From assembly GCA_003560175.1 (NCBI GenBank), contig PWIZ01000202.1:1-5216 (forward strand): a stretch of DNA of 5,216 nucleotides, in the 5' to 3' direction. Each line of letters opens with the position of its first letter. Position 1 is the stretch's first letter. The notes under the pieces were generated by a model, which saw nothing but the letters and a program-made list of their open reading frames with translations, searched no databases and was not told the origin of the DNA. The position numbers and the translations under genes were made by a program. This DNA comes from Halomonas sp. (GTDB lineage: Bacteria; Pseudomonadota; Gammaproteobacteria; Pseudomonadales; Halomonadaceae). Below, in pieces: positions 1 through 5,216 of this stretch.

Positions 1-2275
1 CCTCGCCATCCAGCAGGAGCAACCGGGTGGCCCGCCGCTCAGCATTCGCGGTGAGACCACGCAGCAACAGGATCTCCACCGAATCGATGTCGCTGTAGCG
101 GGTACCCGCCTTGTGCTCCGGCAGCGTCTTGCCGGCCTCGGCCAGGGCACCTCGTGCCAGCTGCTCCATGGCTCGCCGTCCCGTGCGCCGCCGATTACCC
201 TCTTCCAACTCTCGGTACCACCGCGCCATGTCACCGCTTTCCTCGCGGCTGGCGTAGGTGGCATCGATCATCGGGCGGATGTCATCGGGCAGCGTGACCG
301 TCGTGCGCCCCTTCCACACCTCGAGGCTGCGGCACAGCACGTAGGGCCCGTAGACCTCCTTCGTGACGCCGAAAGCGCTATCAGGCTTGGCGATGGCCAG
401 TGCCAGCTCGGGTGCCAGGAGCCACGCCTCGCGGCGACTGCCCGCCGGCCTTGGCGTGCCTTCGTGACGCCATAGCCTTCCCAGCCGCTGGAGGAGCATA
501 TCGGTCGGGCAGAAACGGCTGACCAGGAAATCGGCGTCGATGTCCAATGACTGCTCTAGCACCTGAGTCCCCACCAGGAGCCGGCCGGTAACTGTGCGCT
601 CCTGCCATCCTTTGTTGCCGTAGAGGGTCACCCAGGCATCTTCCCGAGCCGCCCGGTGCTGAGGGGTGAAGCGGGAGTGAAGCAGCCCGACCTCAACCCC
701 TAGCTCGGCGGCTCTGGCTGCCAAGACGCGGAAACGCTCTTGGGCCTCGCCCACCGTGTTCTCGATCCAGAGCACCTGCTGACCCGACTCGGCCCTCTCC
801 AGGGCTTCCTCGATTGCCAAATCATCCCCATCCACCAGGCTTACAGCGACCGATGATGCGCTGGGCCTCGGCAGCGTGATCTCAGCAGGATCGCCGGCAG
901 TCGGGCAGGCGGTAATCAGTGGGTAGTGATCGTTGACGACCTCGATACCCAGCAACTGCTGGCGGCGCTCACGTGCCAGCGTCGCCGTCAGGATGATGAC
1001 GGTACAGCCGGCCTCACGCAGGAAGTCGATCAGCGCATCCAGCAGCGTGCCGGTATAGGCATCGTAGGTATGCACCTCGTCCAGAATGACGACCTTGCCG
1101 GCGAGACCGAAGGCGCGCACGAAGCCATGCTTGACGTTCATGACCGCCATTAGCGCCTGATCCAGAGTGCCCACGGCGAAGGGAGCCAAAAGGCCTCGCT
1201 TGGCCTGGTTGAACCAGGCACCACCCGGGCGACCCTCCTCGCCCATCTCGGTTTGTTCGAGCCAGGCATGGCCATGCAGCAGCAGGGCACGATGAGAAGA
1301 TTCCGGAGGCAAGATGGCGTCCAGGAAGTCGTTGAAGCGCGCATAGATCCGATTGGAGGTCAGCTGGGTGGGGAGCGCGAAGTAGACACCGCTGGCCTGC
1401 CCCTGGGCCAGCTGTTGATAGGCAACGTAGAGCGCGGCCTCGGTCTTGCCCAACCCCATGGGTGCTTCAAGCAGGTAGACACCGGGACGGTTGGCCACCT
1501 CGGCGAGCCGAGCCTGAGCCACATTGGGGAGGAAGGGGAAGATCTGCTCGAAGGCCAGGTCCGGCTTGACGGTGACGGGAAGGAATCCCGCATCTTCAAT
1601 AGCCTGGCTGACTCGCGGCTCCCAGTCGGCGGCAGGATCCTCGAAGAAGTGCCCAGAGCCGATCCAATCGGCCACGGTGGTGAGCCCTGCCAAGACTCGG
1701 GCCTGGGTTGGGCTCAGGCTTTCCGGCCAGTCGCTCTGCAGGGCGTCTTTGAGCGATTCTACAAGGCGCGCTCGTTCCGCCTGCCAGGGAGCACCGCCAA
1801 ACCCTTCATCATGGGCCCGCTTGTCGGCCACCGGCGGCGAATAGCCGTGATGCTGCCCCAGGATCTCGGAGATCCGGGCAGGCACCCGCATCGCCTTGGC
1901 CGCGACCTCGCTTACTCCGGCATGGCCACCCCACTGGCGCTCGAGGCCTGGGTCGATGTTTGCCAGAGATGGGTGGGAGTGAGCGCCCTTTCCGGCAGCA
2001 CGATAGAGCTTCTCCACGAAGGTGGGGCTGACCTTGCCGATGTCATGGCAGGCCGCCACCAACTCGGCACCGCCTGGGAAGAGATGAGCTTTCAGGGGGG
2101 AGGGATAACGCCCGGACAGAGAGCGGGCAACTTCGCCCACGATCTGGCAGTGGTTGAAGACGTTGCGACCACATCTGACATCGCCAGCGTCGGTCAAGAA
2201 CGTCTTGGCCGGGCACTGCTCATAGGGAATGGCGATAACAGAAGCAGACGTGCTCCTTGTCGGTGGACGCCTCAT
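1..2275 (-). CDS. cas3: CRISPR-associated helicase/nuclease Cas3, type I (I-E-like), 3' end outside window
   Basis: Cas3 is the effector of type I CRISPR-Cas. It is recruited by Cascade to the displaced strand, then unwinds DNA 3'-5' using ATP and cuts single-stranded DNA with its HD nuclease. The 758 codons seen read in one frame without interruption. The HD domain (about residues 38-210) has H42, H77-D78, H118 and H142-H143, plus an ADWIGS motif at 202-207. The helicase has Walker A (PMGLGKTE, 272-279), DEVH at 399-402, TAT at 430-432, LLHSRF at 531-536, motif V (GTQVLEQSLDID, 569-580) and motif VI (QRLGRLWR, 596-603). All expected catalytic residues are present. The helicase motifs look most like type I-E Cas3 by recollection; subtype is an inference. 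The ATG at 2275 is chosen for its GAGGTG site; an in-frame GTG at 2290 directly follows a TAA and has no ribosome site. I-E family proteins usually run to about 900 residues, so roughly the last 130 are missing. It is the first gene of its unit. Confidence 0.95.
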   Translation of the reverse strand, partial: MRRPPTRSTSASVIAIPYEQCPAKTFLTDAGDVRCGRNVFNHCQIVGEVARSLSGRYPSPLKAHLFPGGAELVAACHDIGKVSPTFVEKLYRAAGKGAHSHPSLANIDPGLERQWGGHAGVSEVAAKAMRVPARISEILGQHHGYSPPVADKRAHDEGFGGAPWQAERARLVESLKDALQSDWPESLSPTQARVLAGLTTVADWIGSGHFFEDPAADWEPRVSQAIEDAGFLPVTVKPDLAFEQIFPFLPNVAQARLAEVANRPGVYLLEAPMGLGKTEAALYVAYQQLAQGQASGVYFALPTQLTSNRIYARFNDFLDAILPPESSHRALLLHGHAWLEQTEMGEEGRPGGAWFNQAKRGLLAPFAVGTLDQALMAVMNVKHGFVRAFGLAGKVVILDEVHTYDAYTGTLLDALIDFLREAGCTVIILTATLARERRQQLLGIEVVNDHYPLITACPTAGDPAEITLPRPSASSVAVSLVDGDDLAIEEALERAESGQQVLWIENTVGEAQERFRVLAARAAELGVEVGLLHSRFTPQHRAAREDAWVTLYGNKGWQERTVTGRLLVGTQVLEQSLDIDADFLVSRFCPTDMLLQRLGRLWRHEGTPRPAGSRREAWLLAPELALAIAKPDSAFGVTKEVYGPYVLCRSLEVWKGRTTVTLPDDIRPMIDATYASREESGDMARWYRELEEGNRRRTGRRAMEQLARGALAEAGKTLPEHKAGTRYSDIDSVEILLLRGLTANAERRATRLLLLDGE

Positions 2276-2282
2276 GCAGGGA

Positions 2283-2288
2283 CACCTC
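2283..2288 (-). promoter_or_regulatory. Ribosome binding site of cas3
   Basis: GAGGTG lies 7 nt before the ATG at 2275. It decides the start: it is too close to serve the in-frame GTG at 2290, and no comparable site lies upstream of that GTG. Confidence 0.7.
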
Positions 2289-2404
2289 ACTTACCATGCC
2301 GAGAATTAGAAATTTCGGTAGTAAGGTCAGTGGGAAGCATGAGGGCTGCAGAGTCAACCATGCTTACATAAGTAGTAGCTTACCTCTTACAACCAATGGT
2401 AAGT
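2289..2404. repeat. 9-bp inverted repeat ACTTACCAT / ATGGTAAGT with extra CTTAC motifs between
   Basis: ACTTACCAT at 2289-2297 and its exact reverse complement ATGGTAAGT at 2396-2404 flank most of the intergenic region. Between them CTTAC occurs again at 2363, 2379 and 2386. CTTACC at 2379-2384 also pairs with GGTAAG at 2398-2403. The left copy touches the cas3 ribosome site. The repeats could be protein binding sites or form RNA structure; their spacing is irregular and chance is not excluded. Confidence 0.35.
2299..2318 (-). promoter_or_regulatory. Imperfect palindrome overlapping a possible -10 element upstream of cas3
   Basis: The 20-bp segment has outer arms CCGA and TCGG and an A+T-rich centre. 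Seven of its ten opposed positions pair and one more is a G:T. On the minus strand it contains TCTAAT (2310-2305), one mismatch from the -10 consensus, about 30 nt before the cas3 ATG. A matching -35 is not clear: CTGACC at 2330-2325 would leave only 14 nt of spacer. A repressor operator over the cas3 promoter is an inference. Confidence 0.3.
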
Positions 2405-2447
2405 ATCGGAGGCACGGAAGGATAAGGATTGATGAAAATTCAGTGCT

Positions 2448-3050
2448 TCACCGCCACTCCCAAGGCCTCTGCTGCAGCCCGGGCTGCGCCCACACGCCCT
2501 GCCCTGACTGCCGCGCCAACCGCTCCGCGACCGAGTAGCGCCGCTCGCTGCAGTACTGCGGGTAGACCACCGCCTCCCCCGCCTCGACCAGGGCCAGGTT
2601 GAGGCTGCGATGGCCGTCAAACAGCTCGCCGATCACGCGTCCGTATCGGTCGCGGTCATGGGTGACGATGCTGACCTGGGCCGGTGTGATGCGGCGCAGG
2701 TAGTCGCGGCTCTGTCGACCCCAGGGTTCCTGGTCCATCTCGGGGGCGTCGATGCAGTAGAGGCGTACCCGCTCGCGCTGCCCGCTGCAGTTCACGGTGA
2801 CGGTATCACCGTCATAAATGTTGAGCACCCGGCATGCCTGCCCGCCTTGCCCACCTCCTGTCTGGCCCAGCCAGCCGAACCCGCCGATGCCGGTCCACAT
2901 CCAGGGCAGGAATAGCGCCACCAGGGCCAACAGCCAGAACAGCGACATCCGGTTGTGGCGCGCCTTCCGGATCAGCCGGCTCAACCCACGACTCACCTCC
3001 CTCCAGGCCAGGGAGGCGACCACTCTCGATATTACTTGCGTTATTTTCAT
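2448..3050 (-). CDS. Membrane-anchored thermonuclease-family (SNase-like) protein
   Basis: This 200-residue protein has a staphylococcal-nuclease-type domain (about residues 72-190), a family of Ca2+-dependent phosphodiesterases that cleave DNA and RNA. Active-site equivalents are all visible: DGDT at 80-83 (D82), R96 in VRLY, DAPE at 101-104 (D101, E104), and YGR with R138. The C-terminus has GVW at 185-187 and ends PWEWR, a typical ending for bacterial members, so the protein looks complete. The N-terminus is not a standard signal peptide. About 34 Arg/Lys-rich residues precede one hydrophobic segment (about 36-53), which by the positive-inside rule puts the nuclease outside the inner membrane. 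Cysteines at 73, 88, 99 and 167 fit an oxidising compartment. The ATG at 3050 follows AGGTAGGG and lies 5 nt after the hydrolase stop. A later ATG (codon 35, position 2948) lacks a ribosome site. It is the last gene of its operon; its target is unknown. Confidence 0.9.
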   Translation of the reverse strand: MKITQVISRVVASLAWREVSRGLSRLIRKARHNRMSLFWLLALVALFLPWMWTGIGGFGWLGQTGGGQGGQACRVLNIYDGDTVTVNCSGQRERVRLYCIDAPEMDQEPWGRQSRDYLRRITPAQVSIVTHDRDRYGRVIGELFDGHRSLNLALVEAGEAVVYPQYCSERRYSVAERLARQSGQGVWAQPGLQQRPWEWR

Positions 3051-3053
3051 CTT

Positions 3054-3061
3054 CCCTACCT
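3054..3061 (-). promoter_or_regulatory. Ribosome binding site of the SNase gene, overlapping the upstream stop codon
   Basis: AGGTAGGG precedes the ATG at 3050 and includes the TAG stop (3058-3056) of the hydrolase gene. The AGGT part has the more usual spacing (7 nt); AGGG is only 3 nt away. The arrangement implies translation in series from one transcript. Confidence 0.5.
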
Positions 3062-4180
3062 ATGACGAGAAATCCTGTCATGTTCGCGCAGCCAGGGACG
3101 GATCTCTGCGGGTATCACGCTGCCGGTTGCCTGGTGCAGCTCGATGGCGGGCACCGGCTCATCCGGGGCATGGCGCACCTGCACGGTCAACAGCAGGTCG
3201 CGCAGCGCTCGATGCCCCCAGGCCTCGAGGACATCGGGGTTGGCGTAGGTCAGGCTCACGGTGTTGCCGCTGACGGAGACGGTAGGCCCCTGCGGGGCGA
3301 TGCCGCGGGCGGTGAGGCTGCCGATCAGGTAGGTCTCGCCCATGGCCTGCAGCTCCACCAGGGCGGCGCTGAGCGCCGCCGGGGAGGTGTGGGGCGTGTC
3401 GATGTGACGCGTGGTGGTGGTCTGCTCCTTCTGCTTCACCGCTACGGCACTGTCGGCATACCAGCCGCAGTCGCCTGTGCGGCAGACGCTCTGCGGGCCC
3501 TGGGGCGTGTCGATGATGAAGCCGCTCGCCTGCCATGGGCCGATGATCGGGTACTCACCACTGACATCGGCATGGGTGAGGTTGTCGCGCCCTTCCAGAC
3601 GCAGCAGCCAGCGGTTGGTGCCCTTCTCGGCGTCGTAGCGGGCACGCGCGGCACCGATGTCGCCGATGGCAGCGGCGATGACGCTGCCGGTGCCGGGCTT
3701 GGCCTGTGCCATGCCCAGCAGCGGGATCGTCGCCGCTCCCAGCAGTGCCGCAAAGATCAGCTCTCCCCAGCCCATCGCCCGCATGCGGAAGCGCTCATTG
3801 CCGGGCAGCACGCAGCGCCACCGCGCCGGCCAGAACCACTCCACCCCGGCCGGCGTCAGCATGTCGGCCACCGGATGCGAGGCGTAGCCGGCGACCAGGG
3901 CCAGCCAGATACCGTGCGGCAGGAGCGGCCACAGCAGCAGCGCCAGGATCACGCACACCAGCAGGGAGTGAGTCACGGTGCGATGGCCGAATCGGTACTC
4001 CAGCGGCTCGGAGAGCCATGGAAACAGCCGCCCGACGACGCCGTGACGCATGTCGAGATCGGGCAGCAGCGCGGCCGCGGCGGCGAGCCATGCCTCGGGC
4101 AGCGACGGCGCATGCCCCACGCTCAGGCTCACGGCGATGAACGCCGCCTGACCGGCGATCAGGTGGGTAGGTGCCAGCAT
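3056..4180 (-). CDS. YdjM/DUF457-type membrane metal-dependent hydrolase with C-terminal extension
   Basis: The N-terminal 160 residues of this 374-residue protein match the YdjM-like family of inner-membrane proteins predicted to be metal-dependent hydrolases, whose substrates are mostly unknown. Conserved residues are TH at 5-6, LLPDLD at 38-43 (D41, D43), GHR at 65-67, THS at 70-72, and GYASH...DMLT at 98-109 (H102, D106), a likely metal-binding set. Hydrophobic segments lie near 7-22, 73-88, 91-107 and 138-157. Residues 160-374 form a mostly soluble extension I do not recognise; many family members end soon after the membrane core. It contains a close cysteine pair (C233, C238) and looks beta-rich. 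The ATG at 4180 shares its A with the ATPase TGA, so translation is probably coupled; a GGAG lies 9 nt upstream. Substrate and reaction cannot be read from the sequence. Confidence 0.85.
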   Translation of the reverse strand: MLAPTHLIAGQAAFIAVSLSVGHAPSLPEAWLAAAAALLPDLDMRHGVVGRLFPWLSEPLEYRFGHRTVTHSLLVCVILALLLWPLLPHGIWLALVAGYASHPVADMLTPAGVEWFWPARWRCVLPGNERFRMRAMGWGELIFAALLGAATIPLLGMAQAKPGTGSVIAAAIGDIGAARARYDAEKGTNRWLLRLEGRDNLTHADVSGEYPIIGPWQASGFIIDTPQGPQSVCRTGDCGWYADSAVAVKQKEQTTTTRHIDTPHTSPAALSAALVELQAMGETYLIGSLTARGIAPQGPTVSVSGNTVSLTYANPDVLEAWGHRALRDLLLTVQVRHAPDEPVPAIELHQATGSVIPAEIRPWLREHDRISRHR

Positions 4181-4182
4181 CA
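4178..4182 (-). other. TGATG stop/start overlap
   Basis: The ATPase stop TGA (4182-4180) and the hydrolase ATG (4180-4178) share one base, a classic translational coupling junction. It supports the two proteins being made together. Confidence 0.85.
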
Positions 4183-5121
4183 GCGCCGGCTCCGCATCTG
4201 AAAGAAGAAGAACCGCAGGCCCATGAAGATCGCGGTGGCCACACCGGATAACACCAGCATCTCGGTGTCGCCCAGCCCGCGGCTGACGTAGCGACCGGCG
4301 ATGGCGATCACCAGCAGCACCACCACCAGCGGGGTCATGTCGACGTACTGCAGCGCCGCGCTGTGGTAGAGGCTGCGGGCCTTGGCCGGGGTGATCTCCT
4401 TCTCTTTACCGGCCTCCTCGAGCATGCCGCGAATCGCCGCCGGCACGCCGCCACTGGCCTGGGCGATATGGCGCAGGAAGCGGTCGCGGGTGGGCTCGTC
4501 AGCGAAGCGCAGCGGGTTGTCAGCAATCCAGCGTTCGGCCAGGGTGCGACTCTCCTCCAGCGGCAGCGGCTTGAGCTCCACCTGTGCCTGGAAGCGCCAC
4601 AGCAGGCGGTCGATGCGCACTCGGCGGTTGCTGTCGTCCATGCAGGCGACCACCTGGGCGCAGTCGAGGATCACCGCGAACAGCTCTGCCTGGCTGGGTG
4701 GCACCTCGAGGGTTTCCAGCAGCACCAGGAAGCGCCGCCGCCGCAGGCTGTTCTCCAGCATCGCCACGGTGTCGGACACCGGCAGACGACGCAGCGGGCG
4801 CACCAGATCGTTCCACGGCAGGCTGCCCTCACGCCTGGCCCTCGCCAGTGTCCTCGGTGGCAGCAGCGCCTCGGGCACCGCCAGGCCGCAGCGTTCGTGG
4901 ATCTGCCGGGCCAGTTCGAGCAGCGATGACTTGGTGGTGCCGGCGGGCACGAACACCACCGGGGGCTCGCCGTCGTCCAGCTGGCCACGCAGGTGGCGCA
5001 GGAAGGCCGACTTGCCGATGCCGGCGCGGCCATGGATCAGCACATTGGCGCCGCGCCGGATCGCCGTCAGGGCCGCATCCGATTCGCGTGATCGGCCAAC
5101 AAATCCCGTAACGTCGTCCAC
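4180..5121 (-). CDS. P-loop (AAA/AAA_16-like) ATPase with two C-terminal membrane helices
   Basis: This 313-residue protein opens with GFVGRSRE (6-13), the lead-in typical of AAA_16/STAND-like ATPases, then Walker A GRAGIGKS at 31-38. The probable Walker B strand, FLVLLET at 131-137, has Glu136 where Asp is usual. A hydrophobic strand VVACMDD (157-163) could be a sensor segment, and GGVP at 224-227 resembles the motif in the C-terminal lid of such ATPases. Two hydrophobic segments follow, about 263-276 and 288-307, joined by a short loop; the tail is basic (RSRR). This implies a cytoplasmic ATPase domain tethered to the inner membrane. The start is GTG at 5121, chosen for GGAGG 6 nt upstream and because it keeps the FVGR motif. 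It overlaps the upstream gene by 55 nt and is coupled to the hydrolase. Its partner is unknown; a motor or switch for the two downstream enzymes is an inference. Confidence 0.85.
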   Translation of the reverse strand: MDDVTGFVGRSRESDAALTAIRRGANVLIHGRAGIGKSAFLRHLRGQLDDGEPPVVFVPAGTTKSSLLELARQIHERCGLAVPEALLPPRTLARARREGSLPWNDLVRPLRRLPVSDTVAMLENSLRRRRFLVLLETLEVPPSQAELFAVILDCAQVVACMDDSNRRVRIDRLLWRFQAQVELKPLPLEESRTLAERWIADNPLRFADEPTRDRFLRHIAQASGGVPAAIRGMLEEAGKEKEITPAKARSLYHSAALQYVDMTPLVVVLLVIAIAGRYVSRGLGDTEMLVLSGVATAIFMGLRFFFFQMRSRR

Positions 5122-5216
5122 TGGCCACCTCCGAACTCCCGGGCGATGCGCTCGCGCAGGGCGTCACCTCGGCGGTGACGCTCGGCATAGGCCAGGTCGG
5201 CCTGCTCCATGGCCTC
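5067..5216 (-). CDS. C-terminal end of an unrecognised protein, 5' end outside window
   Basis: An open frame enters from the right edge and runs 49 codons to TGA at 5069-5067. The visible tail is highly charged and probably helical, rich in Arg, Glu, Asp, Ala and Leu, with FGGGQW about 22 residues before the end. I do not recognise a family and assign no function. It is called coding because it runs through the edge without a stop and the ATPase ribosome site lies inside it, as in a compact operon. The 55-nt overlap with the ATPase is longer than usual, so either this frame really ends there or it is a chance open frame. It is probably in the same operon as the ATPase. Confidence 0.5.
   Translation of the reverse strand, partial: EAMEQADLAYAERHRRGDALRERIAREFGGGQWTTLRDLLADHANRMRP
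5128..5132 (-). promoter_or_regulatory. Ribosome binding site of the ATPase gene
   Basis: GGAGG sits 6 nt before the GTG at 5121, inside the upstream coding region. It is the strongest Shine-Dalgarno match in the window and supports the non-ATG start. Confidence 0.7.

Larger units (their letters stand above)
2276..2447. other. Intergenic region between the SNase gene and cas3
   Basis: This 172-nt gap is the only substantial non-coding stretch. It is visibly richer in A+T than the genes on either side. It holds the cas3 ribosome site, a possible -10 element inside an imperfect palindrome (2299-2318), a widely spaced 9-bp inverted repeat, and several CTTAC/GTAAG motifs. I see no GC-rich stem followed by a T run after the SNase stop, so a rho-independent terminator is not supported and read-through into cas3 is possible. 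No CRISPR repeats, tRNA or insertion-sequence ends are visible. Confidence 0.7.

Noticed and set aside
2095..2100. Run of six G within cas3, considered as a phase-variable tract
   Set aside because: Six bases is short for slippage and the frame is intact across it.
2220..2297. A 25-codon minus-strand frame starting at 2297 and overlapping the cas3 start
   Set aside because: It has no ribosome site before its ATG and no recognisable product. A leader peptide cannot be excluded but is not supported.
2329..2357. TTGACT at 2357-2352 (minus strand) as a -35 for cas3
   Set aside because: The hexamer is good, but 16-18 nt downstream there is only C/G-rich sequence such as CCCACT, not a -10.
1253..2371. 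A 372-codon open frame on the plus strand
   Set aside because: It lies antisense to cas3, whose minus-strand frame carries every HD and helicase motif. The plus-strand protein shows no recognisable domain and is a by-product of GC-rich codon bias.
2432..2605. Short plus-strand frame starting at ATG 2432 behind AAGGATAAGGAT
   Set aside because: The upstream tandem AAGGAT looks like a ribosome site, but the frame runs antisense to the SNase gene and its product is Ala/Pro-rich low complexity.
3074..3090. CTGT-N9-GCAG, resembling a LexA site, considered because E. coli YdjM is SOS-linked
   Set aside because: It does not match CTGT-N8-ACAG and lies inside the hydrolase coding sequence, not at a promoter.
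2834..4201. A 455-codon open frame on the plus strand
   Set aside because: It is antisense to the SNase and hydrolase genes, both with clear family motifs. Its low-complexity, Arg/Gly/Ala-rich product is typical of a shadow frame.
1..5216. CRISPR array, tRNA, rRNA or insertion-sequence ends
   Set aside because: No regularly spaced direct repeats, cloverleaf-like segments or transposase frames are visible in the window.

Overview
The window is GC-rich with strongly G/C-biased third codon positions. All five genes lie on the minus strand, so transcription runs from right to left. Composition and gene families suggest a gammaproteobacterium, possibly Halomonas-like. That is a guess from protein style, because no rRNA or other taxonomic marker is present.

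Layout, in the direction of transcription: (1) 5216-5067, the 3' end of an unrecognised gene. (2) 5121-4180, a P-loop NTPase with two C-terminal membrane helices. It starts at GTG behind a strong GGAGG site and overlaps the upstream gene by 55 nt. (3) 4180-3056, a YdjM/DUF457-type membrane metal-dependent hydrolase with a C-terminal extension of about 215 residues. It is coupled to the ATPase by a TGATG stop/start overlap. (4) 3050-2448, a membrane-anchored staphylococcal-nuclease-fold (SNase) protein with an intact active site, 5 nt after the hydrolase. (5) 2447-2276, an A+T-richer 172-nt intergenic region with several inverted or repeated motifs and a possible promoter for the next gene. (6) 2275-1, the first 758 codons of cas3, with HD nuclease and DExH helicase intact in one frame; its 3' end is outside the window.

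Two units are visible. The left one is the start of a type I CRISPR-Cas operon. Its Cas3 most resembles the I-E kind by its helicase motifs, so cascade genes and an array would be expected beyond the left edge; no CRISPR repeats occur here. The right one is a tightly packed operon of ATPase, membrane hydrolase and SNase. Each of its three complete products carries hydrophobic segments, and their topology would put an NTPase inside the cell and an oxidised-looking nuclease domain outside the inner membrane. I do not know this trio as a named system. It could handle DNA at the envelope, as defence against incoming DNA or as cargo of a conjugative element. It is the best candidate here for an undescribed function, but the evidence is context and domain content only.
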